A program made the translations under genes and the position numbers. From the NCBI RefSeq assembly GCF_029867415.1, contig NW_026705781.1, positions 1 through 64,000 on the forward strand: DNA of 64,000 nt, read 5' to 3'. Position 1 is the first letter of the stretch, and every line of letters begins with the position of its first letter. This document shows positions 32,209-44,072 of this stretch, piece by piece. This DNA comes from Vicia villosa (taxonomy: Eukaryota > Streptophyta > Magnoliopsida > Fabales > Fabaceae). Under the pieces are notes generated by a model. That model ran no database searches. It saw only the letters and a program-made list of their open reading frames with translations, and was not told the DNA's origin.

Positions 32209-34166
32209 TGTAACACCCCTCTAATAACCCGCGGCAATATAACATTTATTAAATCAGAATAACATGTAGAGAGGCATCACAATTTCACAAAGTGAAGAAA
32301 ACATACGTCGGTACATATCATGCATTCACTGAAACAACTGAAATTATAACTCATTAAATAAAATCATGTTTTACACAGCGGAATCAAAAACATAGAGTCA
32401 ACATTCATCATTAATGTATCCGACTCAACCAACAAAACCAATTAGAGTTATAATCAACTCAATACAAACGTGTTCCCAGTGTTACATCTACCAGAGCATG
32501 AAACCGACACTATAACTAAAAACCGACTTATGAGCTAATCCTCACCAAGTCGCGCCGCTATCCTCAATCTGAAAATGACAACAAGTAAGGGTGAGTCTCA
32601 TCACAGTTAACCAATGTTATTGCATCATAAATAATAACATATCATAGTTATATCATTCACCCAATTGTTTCATATTCAGACAAATCAATCATTTATACAT
32701 CCATAGATAAGCAGACAGTCAACATGTAACATATATCATCATGCTATAAACAAATCATGCACATGTATGAAACTGACACTATGCATGTGGTACCAATCAT
32801 CACCAGTGGAATCATCCACCGACCAATCTATCATCATCCAGATACGGTCCTGCCAGCACAAATTCCACACAATGGGAATTCTGCCCCTCGCTGAATCCTC
32901 TCATCATATAGGATTCAGCCCATGTTTATGAATGCATGCAACATATATATAACATACTTCGTCATCATACTATGAGTAGCATCATCTATACTCATTTCAT
33001 CATCATCATCATCGTCATCAAGCATGTTCATATATATATTCGCATCATTCAAATACAATTAAAACATCAGTAAACCACAGAATCACATCACAAGGTTTAC
33101 ACAGTACCAAACAGTATACAAACAGGCATACCAATCGAAAGTTACACATCATTGAACCTTCCAGAAAAATCACAAAAACAGAAATTTGCACACACAGCGT
33201 CCATACGCGTATCATGATGCCCATACGCATCCATACGCGTATCACTATGTCCCATACGCGTATCATACGCATTTCACCAGAACTCAAAATGGCCTAGAAA
33301 CCAACTCATACGCGTATCAGCCTTACCATACGCGTATCACCAGAGTAATTTTCCTCTTTCAAAACTCCCATACGCGTATGAGCATCCTCATACGCTCCCA
33401 TACGCAAAACACCAGTACGTTGTATTTGGGACAGGGCAACTGCGTATCATACGCGTATAGCCCATTGGGAGTGTCCCCCATACGCGTATGACTTCATCCC
33501 ATACGCGTATGGCACTGTTTCATACGCGAAACACCAGAAAATGCCCAGAACCTGCAGAATTCGTACAAGTCCAAAACCCATTCGTTTTTACTCATACCAG
33601 TCCACGATTTTGGGTCCAAAAACCAGAAAAATCACATCTAAACAGCATACGAATTCGTCCATAACCATAGTATATGATCCCATAACCAATTTCATTCATC
33701 ATACCCTAAATCTATCAGTTATTAGGGATAAACAGTCCAATTCAATGATGAACACAGATGAAAATTCAGAATATAGAATCAATGGATCCAATCATACTCC
33801 TAATCCATACTATCACCCATAATACGATAAAAGAGATTAAACGGAGAGTCTCCCCTTACCTCAGATAAAAGTCTTGGTTCTTGGTCTCTCCCTCTACAGT
33901 TCTCCTTCACTCTCCTTGCTCCCCCTTCTGTTCTTTCACGTTCTTTCTTTTCTTTGTTTCCCAATTCCCAATTATTTTATGAAAAATAATAATATTGAGA
34001 TTAGTGAAAGCTTTACTAAATTACACCCCCATCTTTACTATTTCCTCATATGGCCCAAATGCCTTAAACCATTATTTATTCATTATTTCCTCAAAATCCC
34101 TAATAATTCTAATTATTAATTAAATATTCCAATTTAAATTAATAATAAAATTATACGGGTGTTACA
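32209..34166 (-). repeat. Tekay 3' LTR (1958 bp)
   Basis: On the plus strand it begins TGTAACACC and ends GGGTGTTACA. It contains nine ATACGCGTAT palindromes (33203-33510), a CAT microsatellite near 32998-33020 and a TATA-like run at 33029-33040 read on the minus strand. The AT-rich left half has no gene. Confidence 0.95.
33203..33510. repeat. ATACGCGTAT palindrome cluster, left Tekay LTR
   Basis: Perfect 10-bp palindromes start at 33203, 33233, 33254, 33308, 33328, 33370, 33449, 33480 and 33501; several half-copies (CATACGC) lie between. In element orientation the cluster is about 165-480 bp upstream of the TATA-like run, the place for U3 control elements. The centre ACGCGT fits the CGCG-box type bound by CAMTA factors; binding is not shown. 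Confidence 0.9.
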
Positions 34167-34180
34167 ACTCTCCCCCACTA
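34167..34180 (-). promoter_or_regulatory. Polypurine tract of Tekay
   Basis: Read on the minus strand, TAGTGGGGGAGAGT lies immediately before the 3' LTR, where plus-strand priming is expected. Confidence 0.8.
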
Positions 34181-34208
34181 AAAGAGTTTTCGTCCTCGAA
34201 AACATACC

Positions 34209-37200
34209 TTAGGTAAAGAGCTCTGGATAAGAATCCTTCATCTGACTCTCTAGCTCCCAGGTAACATTTCCCTCAGCAGGTCCTCCCCAAGCCACTCTGA
34301 CCAAAGCTATTTCCTTGCCACGTAATTGCTTCAGCCTTCGATCCTCAATCCTTACAGGTAAAGTCTCAACCGTCAAGTTATCTTTTACCTGTATATCATC
34401 TACTTGGATCACATGGGACGGATCTGAAATGTATTTCCTCAATTGAGACACATGAAATACATCATGCAAATTTGCAAGCATTGGCGGTAAAGCGATACGA
34501 TAAGCCACTTCTCCCACTCTTTCCGAAATTTGGAATGGTCCAATAAAACGCGGAGTCAACTTCTTCGACTTCAATGCCCGACCAATCCCTGTCATAGGAG
34601 TAACTCTCATAAACACATGATCTCCCTCTTGAAACTCAAGTGTTTTCCTCCTCTTGTCGTGATAACTCTTCTGTCGACTCTGAGAAGCTTTCATCTTCTC
34701 TTGAATCATTTTAATCTTCTCTGTGGTCTGTTGTACAATTTCTGGACCAATCACAGCACTCTCACCAGATTCGTACCAACACAACGGCGTCCTACATCTC
34801 CTACCATACAAAGCCTCAAACGGAGTCATACCGATACTCGAATGATAACTGTTGTTGTAGGTAAACTCAATCAAAGGCAGATAACTATCCCAAGTACCCC
34901 CTTTTTCCAACACACAAGCCCGCAAAAAATCCTCTAATGACTGAATCGTCCTCTCAGTCTGACCATCAGTCTGCGGATGATAAGCAGAACTCAATCTTAG
35001 CTTAGTACCCAAAGCTTCCTGCAAACCTTCCCAAAACTTAGATGTAAACCTCGGATCTCTGTCTGACACGATACTCGAAGGAATACCATGTAGACTAACT
35101 ATTTTCTCAATATACAACTGAGCTAGCTTCTCCATCGGATAATCCATTCTCACCGGTATAAAATGAGCAGACTTCGTCAACCTGTCTACCACGACCCAGA
35201 TAGCTTCACAATTTCTGACAGTTCTCGGCAAGCCCGAAACAAAATCCATTGATATGCTATCCCACTTCCACTCAGGAATAAACATCGGTTGCATAAACCC
35301 AGATGGTTTCTGATGCTCAATCTTTGACTTCTGGCAAGTCAAACAAGAATACACAAATTAAGCAATTTCCCTCTTCATTCCCGGCAACCAAAATAACTTT
35401 TTCAAATCATGATACATCTTGGTAGCACCAGGATAAATACTCAACCCACTACGGTGTCCTTCTTCCAAAATACGCCTTCGGAGTTCGTCAACGTCAGGGA
35501 CACAAACTCTGTCACCAAACTTCAGTATACCATTCTCATCCACTCTGAATTCACCACTCTTGCCTTGATTAACCAAAGTCAACTTATCAATCAATCCAAC
35601 ATCAGCTTTCTGACCTTCTCTGATTTCTTCAAGAATACCACTAGTCAGCTTCAGCATACTTAATTTAACACTAGTAGGAGTACCTTCACACACTAAACTC
35701 AAGTCTCTGAATTGTTCAATCAAATCCAATTCCTTCACCATTAACATAGACATATGCAAAGTCTTCCTACTCAATGCATCAGCCACGACGTTTGCCTTAC
35801 CCGGATGGTAATTCAGACCAAAATCATAATCCTTCAGGAATTCTAACCACCTTCTCTGCCTCATATTCAGCTCTTTCTGATCAAAGAGATACTTCAAGCT
35901 CTTATGATCACTGAACACCTCAAATCTCGAACCATACAAATAGTGTCGCCACAACTTCAAGACAAAAACCACAGCTGCCAACTCCAAATCATGAGTCGGA
36001 TAATTCCTCTCATGCACTTTGAGTTGTCTTGACGCATAAGCGACCACTTGTTGATTCTGCATCAATACACCACCTAGACCCATCAGTGATGCGTCACAAT
36101 AAACTACAAATGATTCTGTCGGATTTGGCAAAATCAAAATAGGAGCACTAGTCAATCTCCTCTTAAGCTCTTGGAATCCTTCTTCACACTTTGCATCCCA
36201 AATAAAGGTTTGTCCCTTCCTAGTTAGTTTAGTTAACGGCAATGCTAACTTTGAAAATCCTTCAATGAACTTTCGGTAGTAACCTGCAAGACCAAGAAAA
36301 CTACGAATCTCTGACTCTGACTTCGGAGCTTCCCACTGAGACACAGCTTCTATCTTTGTAGGATCAACAGCAATACCATTCTTAGAAATCACATGTCCAA
36401 GAAAACTGACTTCCTCTAACCAGAATTCACACTTTGACAGTTTGGCAAAAAGTCGCTTCTCTTTCAACAATTCTAACACAGTTCTGAGATGCTCTGCATG
36501 TTCCTCCTCATTCTTAGAATATATCAGGATATCATCTATAAACACCACCACGAACTTATCGAGATAAGGATGGAAGATCCTGTTCATATACTCCATAAAA
36601 ACACCGGGTGCATTAGTAACCCCAAACGGCTTTACAGAATACTCATAATGTCCATACCTCGTTCTAAAAGCAGTCTTCTGAATATCGTCATCTTTCACAC
36701 GTATCTGATGATACCCAGACCTCAGATCAATCTTACTAAATACACGTGCTCCAACCAATTGATCCATCAAATCATCAATCCTCGGCAATGGATACCGATT
36801 CTTGATAGTGACCTTGTTCAATTGTCTGTAATCTACACACAGCCTCATTGAACCTTCTTTCTTCTTTACCAGTAACACAGGCGCACCCCACGGCGAAACA
36901 CTAGGACGAATAAATTTCTTCTCAAGCAATTCCTCTAACTGCTTCTTCAGTTCAGCCAATTCAGACGGCGACATACGGTACGGTGTCATCGACACTGGGC
37001 TAGTTCCCGGAATCAAATCAATAGAAAACTCCACTTCTCTTTCCGGTGGTAATTCATTCACATCTTCTGGAAAGACTTCTGGAAACTCACACACCACAGG
37101 CAATTCGCCACTCGCCACTTTCTCCTTCACATTCATCAATGCAAACAACATAAACACTATTGCACCATCTCCGATAGCCTCATTCACCTGTCTAGCTGTC

Positions 37201-38570
37201 ATCTCCAGATCATCATTACTAACCTCTTCAGGAAAAATTACCGTCTTCGTAAAACAGTTGATATGAACACGGTTGAACTCCAACCAGTTCATTCCCAGGA
37301 TTACATCGAGTTGTTTCAACGGAAGGCACACTAAGTCCATCCCGAATTCTCTACCAAAAATGTCCACCGGACAGTTCAAGCATGCAGACGAAGTAGTTAC
37401 TGAACCCGACGCAGGAGTGTCAATAACCATACTTCCATTTATATCAGATATCTCTAGATTCAACCTCATAGCACAATCCAAGGAAATAAAAGAATGAGTT
37501 GCTCCAGTATCAATAATTGCAACTAAAGGTGTGCCATGAATGAAACACGTACCTTTAATCAACCTGTCTTCTGGAGTAGTCTCAGACCCAGTCAAAGCAA
37601 AAACCTTTCCTCCCGATTGGTTCTTCTTTGGCTTAGGACAATTAGGACTGATGTGACCCTCTTCACCACAGTTGTAGCAAGTCACAACCCTCTTCTTGCA
37701 GTCAGCAGCAATATGACCCACTTGGTCACACTTGTAACACTTCTTCTGATCAACCTTGCATTCATTCCTACGATGTCCCATCTCACCACAATTGTAACAT
37801 CTGATACGAGCACTGGAATCTCCCCCACTGGGTTTCTTCCAATCAACAGGTTTACCTCTACCATATGGCTTACCTCTATCCATAGGCTTCTTACCCTTTC
37901 TATCAACAAACTCACGAGAGTGAGATGACTTCAGCTTGATGCTATCTTCCTCAAAAATCCTGCTACAATCTACCAGATCAACAAACCTCCGGATTCTCTG
38001 GTACCTGATACCCTGCTTGATCTCATCACGAAGACCATTCTCAAATTTGACACATTTCCAGAACTCACTGGCTTCGTCATCATTGTAATGCACATAGTAC
38101 CTTGCCAGTTCCACAAACTTAGCAGCATACTCTGGTACTGACATATTACCTTGAACCAGCGCCAGAAATTCAACTTCCTTTCTTCCCCTGACATCTTCAG
38201 GAAAATACCTCCTCAGAAATTCCCTCCTAAATACAGTCCAGGTAATTGCTGTACCACTAGCATCCAGCTCAGCTCTGGTTGACATCCACCAGTCATCAGC
38301 TTCTTCAGATAACATGTGAGTGCCATATCTCACCTTGAGATCCTCAGCACAGTCAATGACTCTGAAAATCCTCTCGATCTCCTTCAGCCATTTCTGAGCA
38401 CCCTCAGGATCATGCATGCCTTTGAACAATGGAGGATTGTTCCTCTGGAAACTGTTCAGTTGTCTGTCAGCACCAATCGCAGCTCCATTGGCATTCCCTC
38501 CTAGCACACCAGCAATCATGCCCAGAGCCTCAGCAATAGCATCGTCGTTTCTTCCTCCTCTTCCAGCCAT
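34209..38570 (-). pseudogene. Tekay gag-pol polyprotein with one in-frame stop
   Basis: Read on the minus strand from ATG at 38570. Gag core, then three CX2CX4HX4C knuckles (about 37620-37810), protease with Asp-Thr-Gly (near 37510), RT with Phe-Ile-Asp-Asp (near 36530), RNase H, integrase. The stop TAA at 35358-35360 (a GAA-type Glu codon in related elements) falls inside the integrase zinc finger; the frame resumes in register. Downstream are the D,D,E core, the GPY/F segment and a chromodomain-like C-terminus ending at 34209. Length is about 1450 codons, normal for the family. Without the stop it would be intact. Confidence 0.93.
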
Positions 38571-38681
38571 TGTTCTGCTAACACAAACAACCTAATCAGA
38601 ACAAAAGTATCGACAATAACTCGTATTAGTCGCATACACAGAAAGACCGACACTAAGACTCTGGTCGCAACGACCGACTAT

Positions 38682-38693
38682 GCTCTGATACCA
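38682..38693 (-). promoter_or_regulatory. Primer binding site of Tekay (initiator tRNA-Met)
   Basis: The minus strand reads TGGTATCAGAGC, the standard complement of the initiator tRNA-Met 3' end, four bases from the 5' LTR. Confidence 0.95.
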
Positions 38694-38697
38694 CTAT

Positions 38698-40658
38698 TGT
38701 AACACCCCTCTAATAACCCGCGGCAATATAACATTTATTAAATCAGAGTAACATGTAGAGAGGCATCACAATTTCACAAAGTGAAGAAAACATACGTCGG
38801 TACATATCATGCATTCACTGAAACAACTGAAATTATAACTCATTAAATAAAATCATGTTTTACACAGCGGAATCAAAAACATAGAGTCAACATTCATCAT
38901 TAATGTATCCGACTCAACCAACAAAACCAATTAGAGTTATAATCAACTCAATACAAACGTGTTCCCAGTGTTACATCTACCAGAGCATGAAACCGACACT
39001 ATAACTAAAAACCGACTTATGAGCTAATCCTCACCAAGTCGCGCCGCTATCCTCAATCTGAAAATGACAACAAGTAAGGGTGAGTCTCATCACAGTTAAC
39101 CAATGTTATTGCATCATAAATAATAACATATCATAGTTATATCATTCACCCAATTGTTTCATATTCAGACAAATCAATCATTTATACATCCATAGATAAG
39201 CAGACAGTCAACATGTAACATATATCATCATGCTATAAACAAATCATGCACATGTATGAAACTGACACTATGCATATGGTACCAATCATCACCAGTGGAA
39301 TCATCCACCGACCAATCTATCATCATCCAGATACGGCCCTGCCAGCACAAATTCCACACAATGGGAATTCTGCCCCTCGCTGAATCCTCTCATCATATAG
39401 GATTCAGCCCATGTTTATGAATGCATGCAACATATATATAACATACTTCGTCATCATACTATGAGTAGCATCATCTATACTCATTTCATCATCATCATCA
39501 TCATTGTCATCAAGCATGTTCATATATATATTCGCATCATTCAAATACAATTAAAACATCAGTAAACCACAGAATCACATCACAAGGTTTACACAGTACC
39601 AAACAGTATACAAACAGGCATACCAATCGAAAGTTACACATCATTGAACCTTCCAGAAAAATCACAAAAACAGAAATTTGCACACACAGCGTCCATACGC
39701 GTATCATGATGCCCATACGCATCCATACGCGTATCACTATGTCCCATACGCGTATCATACGCATTTCACCAGAACTCAAAATGGCCTAGAAACCAACTCA
39801 TACGCGTATCAGCCTTACCATACGCGTATCACCAGAGTAATTTTCCTCTTTCAAAACTCCCATACGCGTATGAGCATCCTCATACGCTCCCATACGCAAA
39901 ACACCAGTACGTTGTATTTGGGACAGGGCAACTGCGTATCATACGCGTATAGCCCATTGGGAGTGTCCCCCATACGCGTATGACTTCATCCCATACGCGT
40001 ATGGCACTGTTTCATACGCGAAACACCAGAAAATGCCTAGAACCTGCAGAATTCGTAACAGTCCAAAACCCATTCGTTTTTACTCATACCAGTCCACGAT
40101 TTTGTGTCCAAAAACCAGAAAAATCACATCTAAACAGCATACGAATTCGTCCATAACCATAGTATATGATCCCATAATCAATTTCATTCATCATACCCTA
40201 AATCTATCAGTTATTAGGGATAAACAGTCCAATTCAATGATGAACACAGATGAAAATTCAGAATATAGAATCAATGGATCCAATCATACTCCTAATCCAT
40301 ACTATCACCCATAATATGATAAAAGAGATTAAACGGAGAGTCTCCCCTTACCTCAGATAAAAGTCTTGGTTCTTGGTCTCTCCCTTTACAGTTCTCCTTC
40401 ACGTTCCTTGCTCCCCCTTCTGTTCTTTCACGTTCATTCTTTTCTTTGTTTCCCAATTCCCAATTATTTTATGAAAAATAATAATATTGAGATTAGTGAA
40501 AGCTTTACTAAATTACACCGCCATCTTTACTATTTCCTCATATGGCCCAAATGCCTTAAACCATTATTTATTCATTATTTCCTCAAAATCCCTAATAATT
40601 CTAATTATTAATTAAATATTCCAATTTAAATTAATAATAAAATTATACGGGTGTTACA
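38698..40658 (-). repeat. Tekay 5' LTR (1961 bp)
   Basis: Nearly identical to the left LTR. The length difference of 3 bp equals one extra CAT unit. The nine ATACGCGTAT palindromes are kept at about 39695-40002. Transcription of the element would start here on the minus strand. Confidence 0.95.
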
Positions 40659-40663
40659 CCGTG
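40659..40663 (+). other. Right target-site duplication of Tekay (CCGTG)
   Basis: Matches 32204-32208. Confidence 0.92.
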
Positions 40664-40696
40664 AATGCTAATGTAGTCAATAAATACTTCGCCTAA
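40664..40696 (+). pseudogene. Last codons of the Ogre-2 integrase
   Basis: Continues the frame cut at 32208 and ends with the conserved Lys-Tyr-Phe-Ala terminus and TAA, as in Ogre-1 at 6702. Confidence 0.9.
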
Positions 40697-40712
40697 AAAT
40701 AATGAAAGAACA

Positions 40713-40876
40713 GCTCGCTAAGTTGAAGACCCGAAAGGGCGGATTAGGCAAAAAAGACCGTCTCGGTGGATTGAAAACCCGAAAGGGCGGTCCAGGCAAA
40801 AATTAGAGACATAAACAGAATAAAATACCCGGTGGACTGAAAACCCGAAAGGGCGGTCCAGGAAAAAGTTAGGGAT
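40713..40876 (+). promoter_or_regulatory. Three-unit structured RNA array after integrase (Ogre-2, copy 1)
   Basis: Middle stems TGGATTG/CGGTCCA and TGGACTG/CGGTCCA pair with G-U wobbles. Each unit has an inner CCC-GAAA-GGG. The outer stem GTCTC/GAGAC is at 40760/40806. The array starts 17 nt after the stop. The arms differ from Ogre-1 but still pair. Confidence 0.6.
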
Positions 40877-40947
40877 TCATGGCAAGTAACTACATCAGAC
40901 AAGACTTGATCATCAGCAGTCATCTGTTTATCATAAAGAAGTTCAAC

Positions 40948-41406
40948 ACCTCGTGTATTCAGAGAAGGCGACCTCGTGCTCAAAAGGATCTCGTCTTTCA
41001 CCTCCGATTCAAGGGGCAAGTGGACTCCTAATTTTGAAGGACCATATGTTGTTAAGAAAGCCTTCTCCGGCGGTGCAATAATTCTTGCAACTATGGATGG
41101 AGAAGAGCTCCCACGTCCCGTGAATGCTGATGTAGTCAAGAAATACTTCGCCTAAAAATAATGAAAGAACAGCTCGCTAAGTTGAAAACCCGAAAGGGCG
41201 GCTTAGGCAAAAAAGAGCGTCTCGGTGGATTGAAAACCCGAAAGGGCGGTCCAGGCAAAAATTAGAGACATAAACAGAATAAAATACCCGGTGGACTAAA
41301 AACCCGAAAGGGCGGTCAAGGAAAAAGTTAGGGATTCATGGCAAGTAACTACATCAGACAAGACTTGATCATCAGCAGTCGTCTGTTTATCATAAAGAAG
41401 TTCAAC
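40948..41406 (+). repeat. 459-bp tandem duplication of integrase end and 3' UTR
   Basis: This copy repeats the Ogre-2 sequence 32034-32208 plus 40664-40947, which is also 459 bp without Tekay. It includes a second integrase C-terminus with stop at 41153-41155 and a second hairpin array at 41172-41335. The junction shows a 2-bp overlap (AC). Only the first copy contains Tekay. Confidence 0.9.
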
Positions 41407-42204
41407 ACATTTCAACGGAAGCCTTTGCTCAGGAATTCCAAGTTGAGAGAGAGGATGGGGTCATTACATTTCAATGTACCTTTTCCACAAAATTACCACT
41501 TTCCAAACTTTGTAATAATCCATGGGGTCTTGCCTTTTGCAGGCTATCATTCTATTAAAAAAGTTTGAGTGCATTACAAAGAATGGATATGTTGATATAT
41601 TCATATGCAAAAGAAGAAGGATGTGTTCCACTCAATGCACCTTTGGCCTGGTTCGAATATGGTGTAGAACTCAACTATTTTGTTCTCTCAGCTCCAATGT
41701 TCCCTAGTGCTGGGTAGCATTTATTCTGAAGCCATCAAAAGATCGTTATAGCAGTTTCTGCTCTGGTGTTTAGCGCGAGACATGCTTGATTGTTATTTCC
41801 GTACTCCAGCTCATGAGTTAATTCTTGTGTTAAGTTTTGGCAGCATATGCATCATTAACATGCATAAAAAACAGTCATACATTCACGTTTGCTATCATAA
41901 AGTTTACTGTCAAACAGATTGCTCTTTCATTTAGAGTGTCTTAAGCAGAAAAAGCTCACTTTCCTTGAAAATCCCCACTGAATTTGTTTCTAGGTGGATA
42001 ATATGTTTCAGTTATTCTGTTCAGATGTCTACGAACAGAAGACCAGTGAGTTTTTTCCCTCACTTGGTCCAGTCTTTTTGGCAGTTTCTCTCCATTTGGC
42101 CATGGATTGAATTTTGGTCGCTAGATGATGAATGTTGAGATTATGCATTTGTGTTTGCATCCTCAAATCATTGAAAAAGTATTATTGATTGCTCTTCACC
42201 ATCA
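41407..42204 (+). other. Ogre-2 3' UTR, no gene
   Basis: Non-coding stretch similar in position to 6890-7980 of Ogre-1. No convincing frame, RNA gene or repeat array. Confidence 0.55.
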
Positions 42205-42716
42205 TTGGTATAATAGGGCATCTCTTCATACCTTCAGTGGAACGTTGGTATGTGTTATCGTCAGTGGTACGGCGGTACATCTCTTTCATCGTCAGTGGCA
42301 CGTCGATGAATTATCTCTTTTTATATCATCAGTGGTACGGTGGTATATCTCTTCATGCCTTCAGTGGAACGTTGGCATGTGTTATCGTCAATGGTACGGC
42401 GGTACATTTCTTTCATCGTCAGTGGTACGTCGATGAATTATCTCTTTTTATATCATCAGTGGTACGGTGGTATATCTCTTCATACCTTCACTGGAACGTT
42501 GGTATATGTTATCGTCAATGGTACAGCGGTACATCTCTTTTCATACCTTCAGTGGAACGTTTGTATATGTTATCGTCAGTGGTACGGCGGTACATTTCTT
42601 TCATCGTCAGTGGTACGTCGATGAATTATCTCTTTTTATATCATCAGTGGTACGGTGGTATATCTCTTCATACCTTCAGTGGAACGTTGGTATATGTTAT
42701 CGTCAATGGTACGGCG
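42205..42716 (+). repeat. 127-bp minisatellite, left part
   Basis: About four units of 127 bp, each made of four subunits of 31, 37, 32 and 27 bp that start with CAGTGG(T/A)ACG. SIRE is inserted in it at 42717. Overlapping short frames are repeat artefacts. Confidence 0.92.
42712..42716 (+). other. Left target-site duplication of SIRE (CGGCG)
   Basis: CGGCG precedes TGTTAGAAC and is repeated at 52408-52412. Confidence 0.9.
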
Positions 42717-43296
42717 TGTTAGAACAAGATTTGTTCTTATAAATTATCTTAGTTTTGATGATAACAATAATATGAATTTTGCTTAAGATAATATGGTACT
42801 CTAATCCAATGCAATTTCCCTTTCAGGAAATATATAAAGAGTACGCATAATTCAGCGCTCAGAAGATGTGTCTCGAATGGTTCAGCATGCAACATCAGAA
42901 CATGGTCTGGCAAGACATCAGAAGATGGTCGAAGCAGAATCAGAACATGGGTCTATGGAAGCATCAGAAGAACATGAGATCAGAAGCACTGAAGATCAGA
43001 AGATGGTATCACGCTCAGAAGCACTTCAAGGTCAGAAGATCAGAAGATGCTGTGCACCAAGCTGTTTGACTCTGATGATATTCAAACGTCGTATTCACAA
43101 ACATCAGATCAGAAGGAAGTACACGTGGCAGACTACGCTGACTGACAAAAGGAACGTTAAAGCTACTAAAGGCTACGTCAGTAGACACAGCGTGAACAAG
43201 GCTCGAGGTAGTTGACAAAAGCGTATAACATTAAATGCAAAGCTGTACGGAACACGCAAAGCATTAAATGCATTCAACGGTCATCTTCTCAACGCC

Positions 43297-43304
43297 TATA
43301 AATA
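43297..43304 (+). promoter_or_regulatory. TATA box of the SIRE 5' LTR
   Basis: TATAAATA; the 3' LTR copy is at 51719-51726. Confidence 0.7.
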
Positions 43305-43542
43305 TGAAGTTCTGATGAGAAGCAAGGTTAACGATCCTGAACAAAGACGATTCAAATTAACTTGCTGAAACGCTGTTCAACTCTAAACTCAGAATCTTCA
43401 TCTTCATCAAAGCTCACTACATTGCTGTTGTAATATCTTAGTGAGATTAAGCTTAAATTGTAAGAGAAATATCACAGTTGTGATTATCGCTTTTAAGAAG
43501 CATTTGTAAACTCTTGAATAGATTACATTAAGTTGTAAGGAA

Positions 43543-43790
43543 CTAGAGTGATCAGTTGATCAGTATACTCTAGGAAGTCTTAGCAGTTAGCTGAGCAGGA
43601 AGTCTTGGCAGTTGGCTGAGCAGGAAGTCTTGGCAGTTGGCTGAGCAGAAAGTCTTAGGAGTGAACTAAGCCTAGAGTGATCGTGTTGATCAGTAGACTC
43701 TAGAAAAGTCTTAGGAGTGAACTAAGCAGTTGTTCCTGGAGTGATCAGGGTGTGATCAGAAGACTCTGGAAGACTTAGTTGCGGCTAAGT
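43543..43790 (+). promoter_or_regulatory. Hairpin array in SIRE leader (R/U5)
   Basis: Three large hairpins pair CTAGAGT/ACTCTAG (43543/43567), CTAGAGT/ACTCTAG (43672/43697) and CTGGAGT/ACTCTGG (43736/43763), the last with G-U pairs; each loop holds GATC repeats. Between them are small hairpins such as CTTAG/CTAAG and CTTGG/CTGAG. Confidence 0.55.
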
Positions 43791-43987
43791 GGAAAACCAT
43801 TGTAATCCGTGCGATTAGTGGATTAAATCCTCAGTTGAGGTAAATCATCTCTGCGGGGGTGGACTGGAGTAGCTTCGTTAACAGCGAACCAGGATAAAAA
43901 TAATTGTGCATTTTATTTTTATCATCCAAGATTTTAAGTCACACTTATTCAATCCCCCCCTTTCTAAGTGTTTTTCTATCCTTCAAT

Positions 43988-43999
43988 TGGCATCAGAGC
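43988..43999 (+). promoter_or_regulatory. Primer binding site of SIRE
   Basis: TGGCATCAGAGC, one base different from the initiator tRNA-Met complement TGGTATCAGAGC, two bases after the LTR. Confidence 0.8.
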
Positions 44000-44072
44000 G
44001 CCGGTTCTAAGGTGCAAGCACTTAACCGTGTTTAGAAAAGATTCAGGAAGAGAAAAACGCTTCATTTAAAAA

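Larger units (their letters stand above)
32209..40658 (-). mobile_element. Tekay/Del-like chromovirus (Ty3/gypsy), complete, 8450 bp
   Basis: Two LTRs (TGTAAC...GTTACA) flank one minus-strand gag-pol frame with PBS and polypurine tract in the matching places. Three CCHC knuckles, the RT motif FIDD and a chromodomain-like integrase end identify a chromovirus. By hand count the LTRs differ at about 15 sites and one 3-bp indel, so the insertion is recent. One in-frame stop disables the polyprotein. Confidence 0.95.
42717..43985 (+). repeat. SIRE 5' LTR (1269 bp)
   Basis: Starts TGTTAG and ends TTCA. TATA box TATAAATA at 43297-43304. The leader part has 25-bp direct repeats (43573-43660) and paired hairpins (43543-43790). 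Frames at 42866-43218 occur in both LTRs and are not genes. Confidence 0.95.

Noticed and set aside
33186..33491. Plus-strand frame with repeated Tyr-Ala-Tyr-His peptides, also at 39678-39983
   Set aside because: It is a by-product of the ATACGCGTAT repeats in the Tekay LTR, on the strand opposite to the element.
42866..43218. Frames of 67-115 aa in the SIRE LTR, also at 51288-51640
   Set aside because: They lie in LTR sequence between the LTR start and the TATA box or leader; not expected to be genes.
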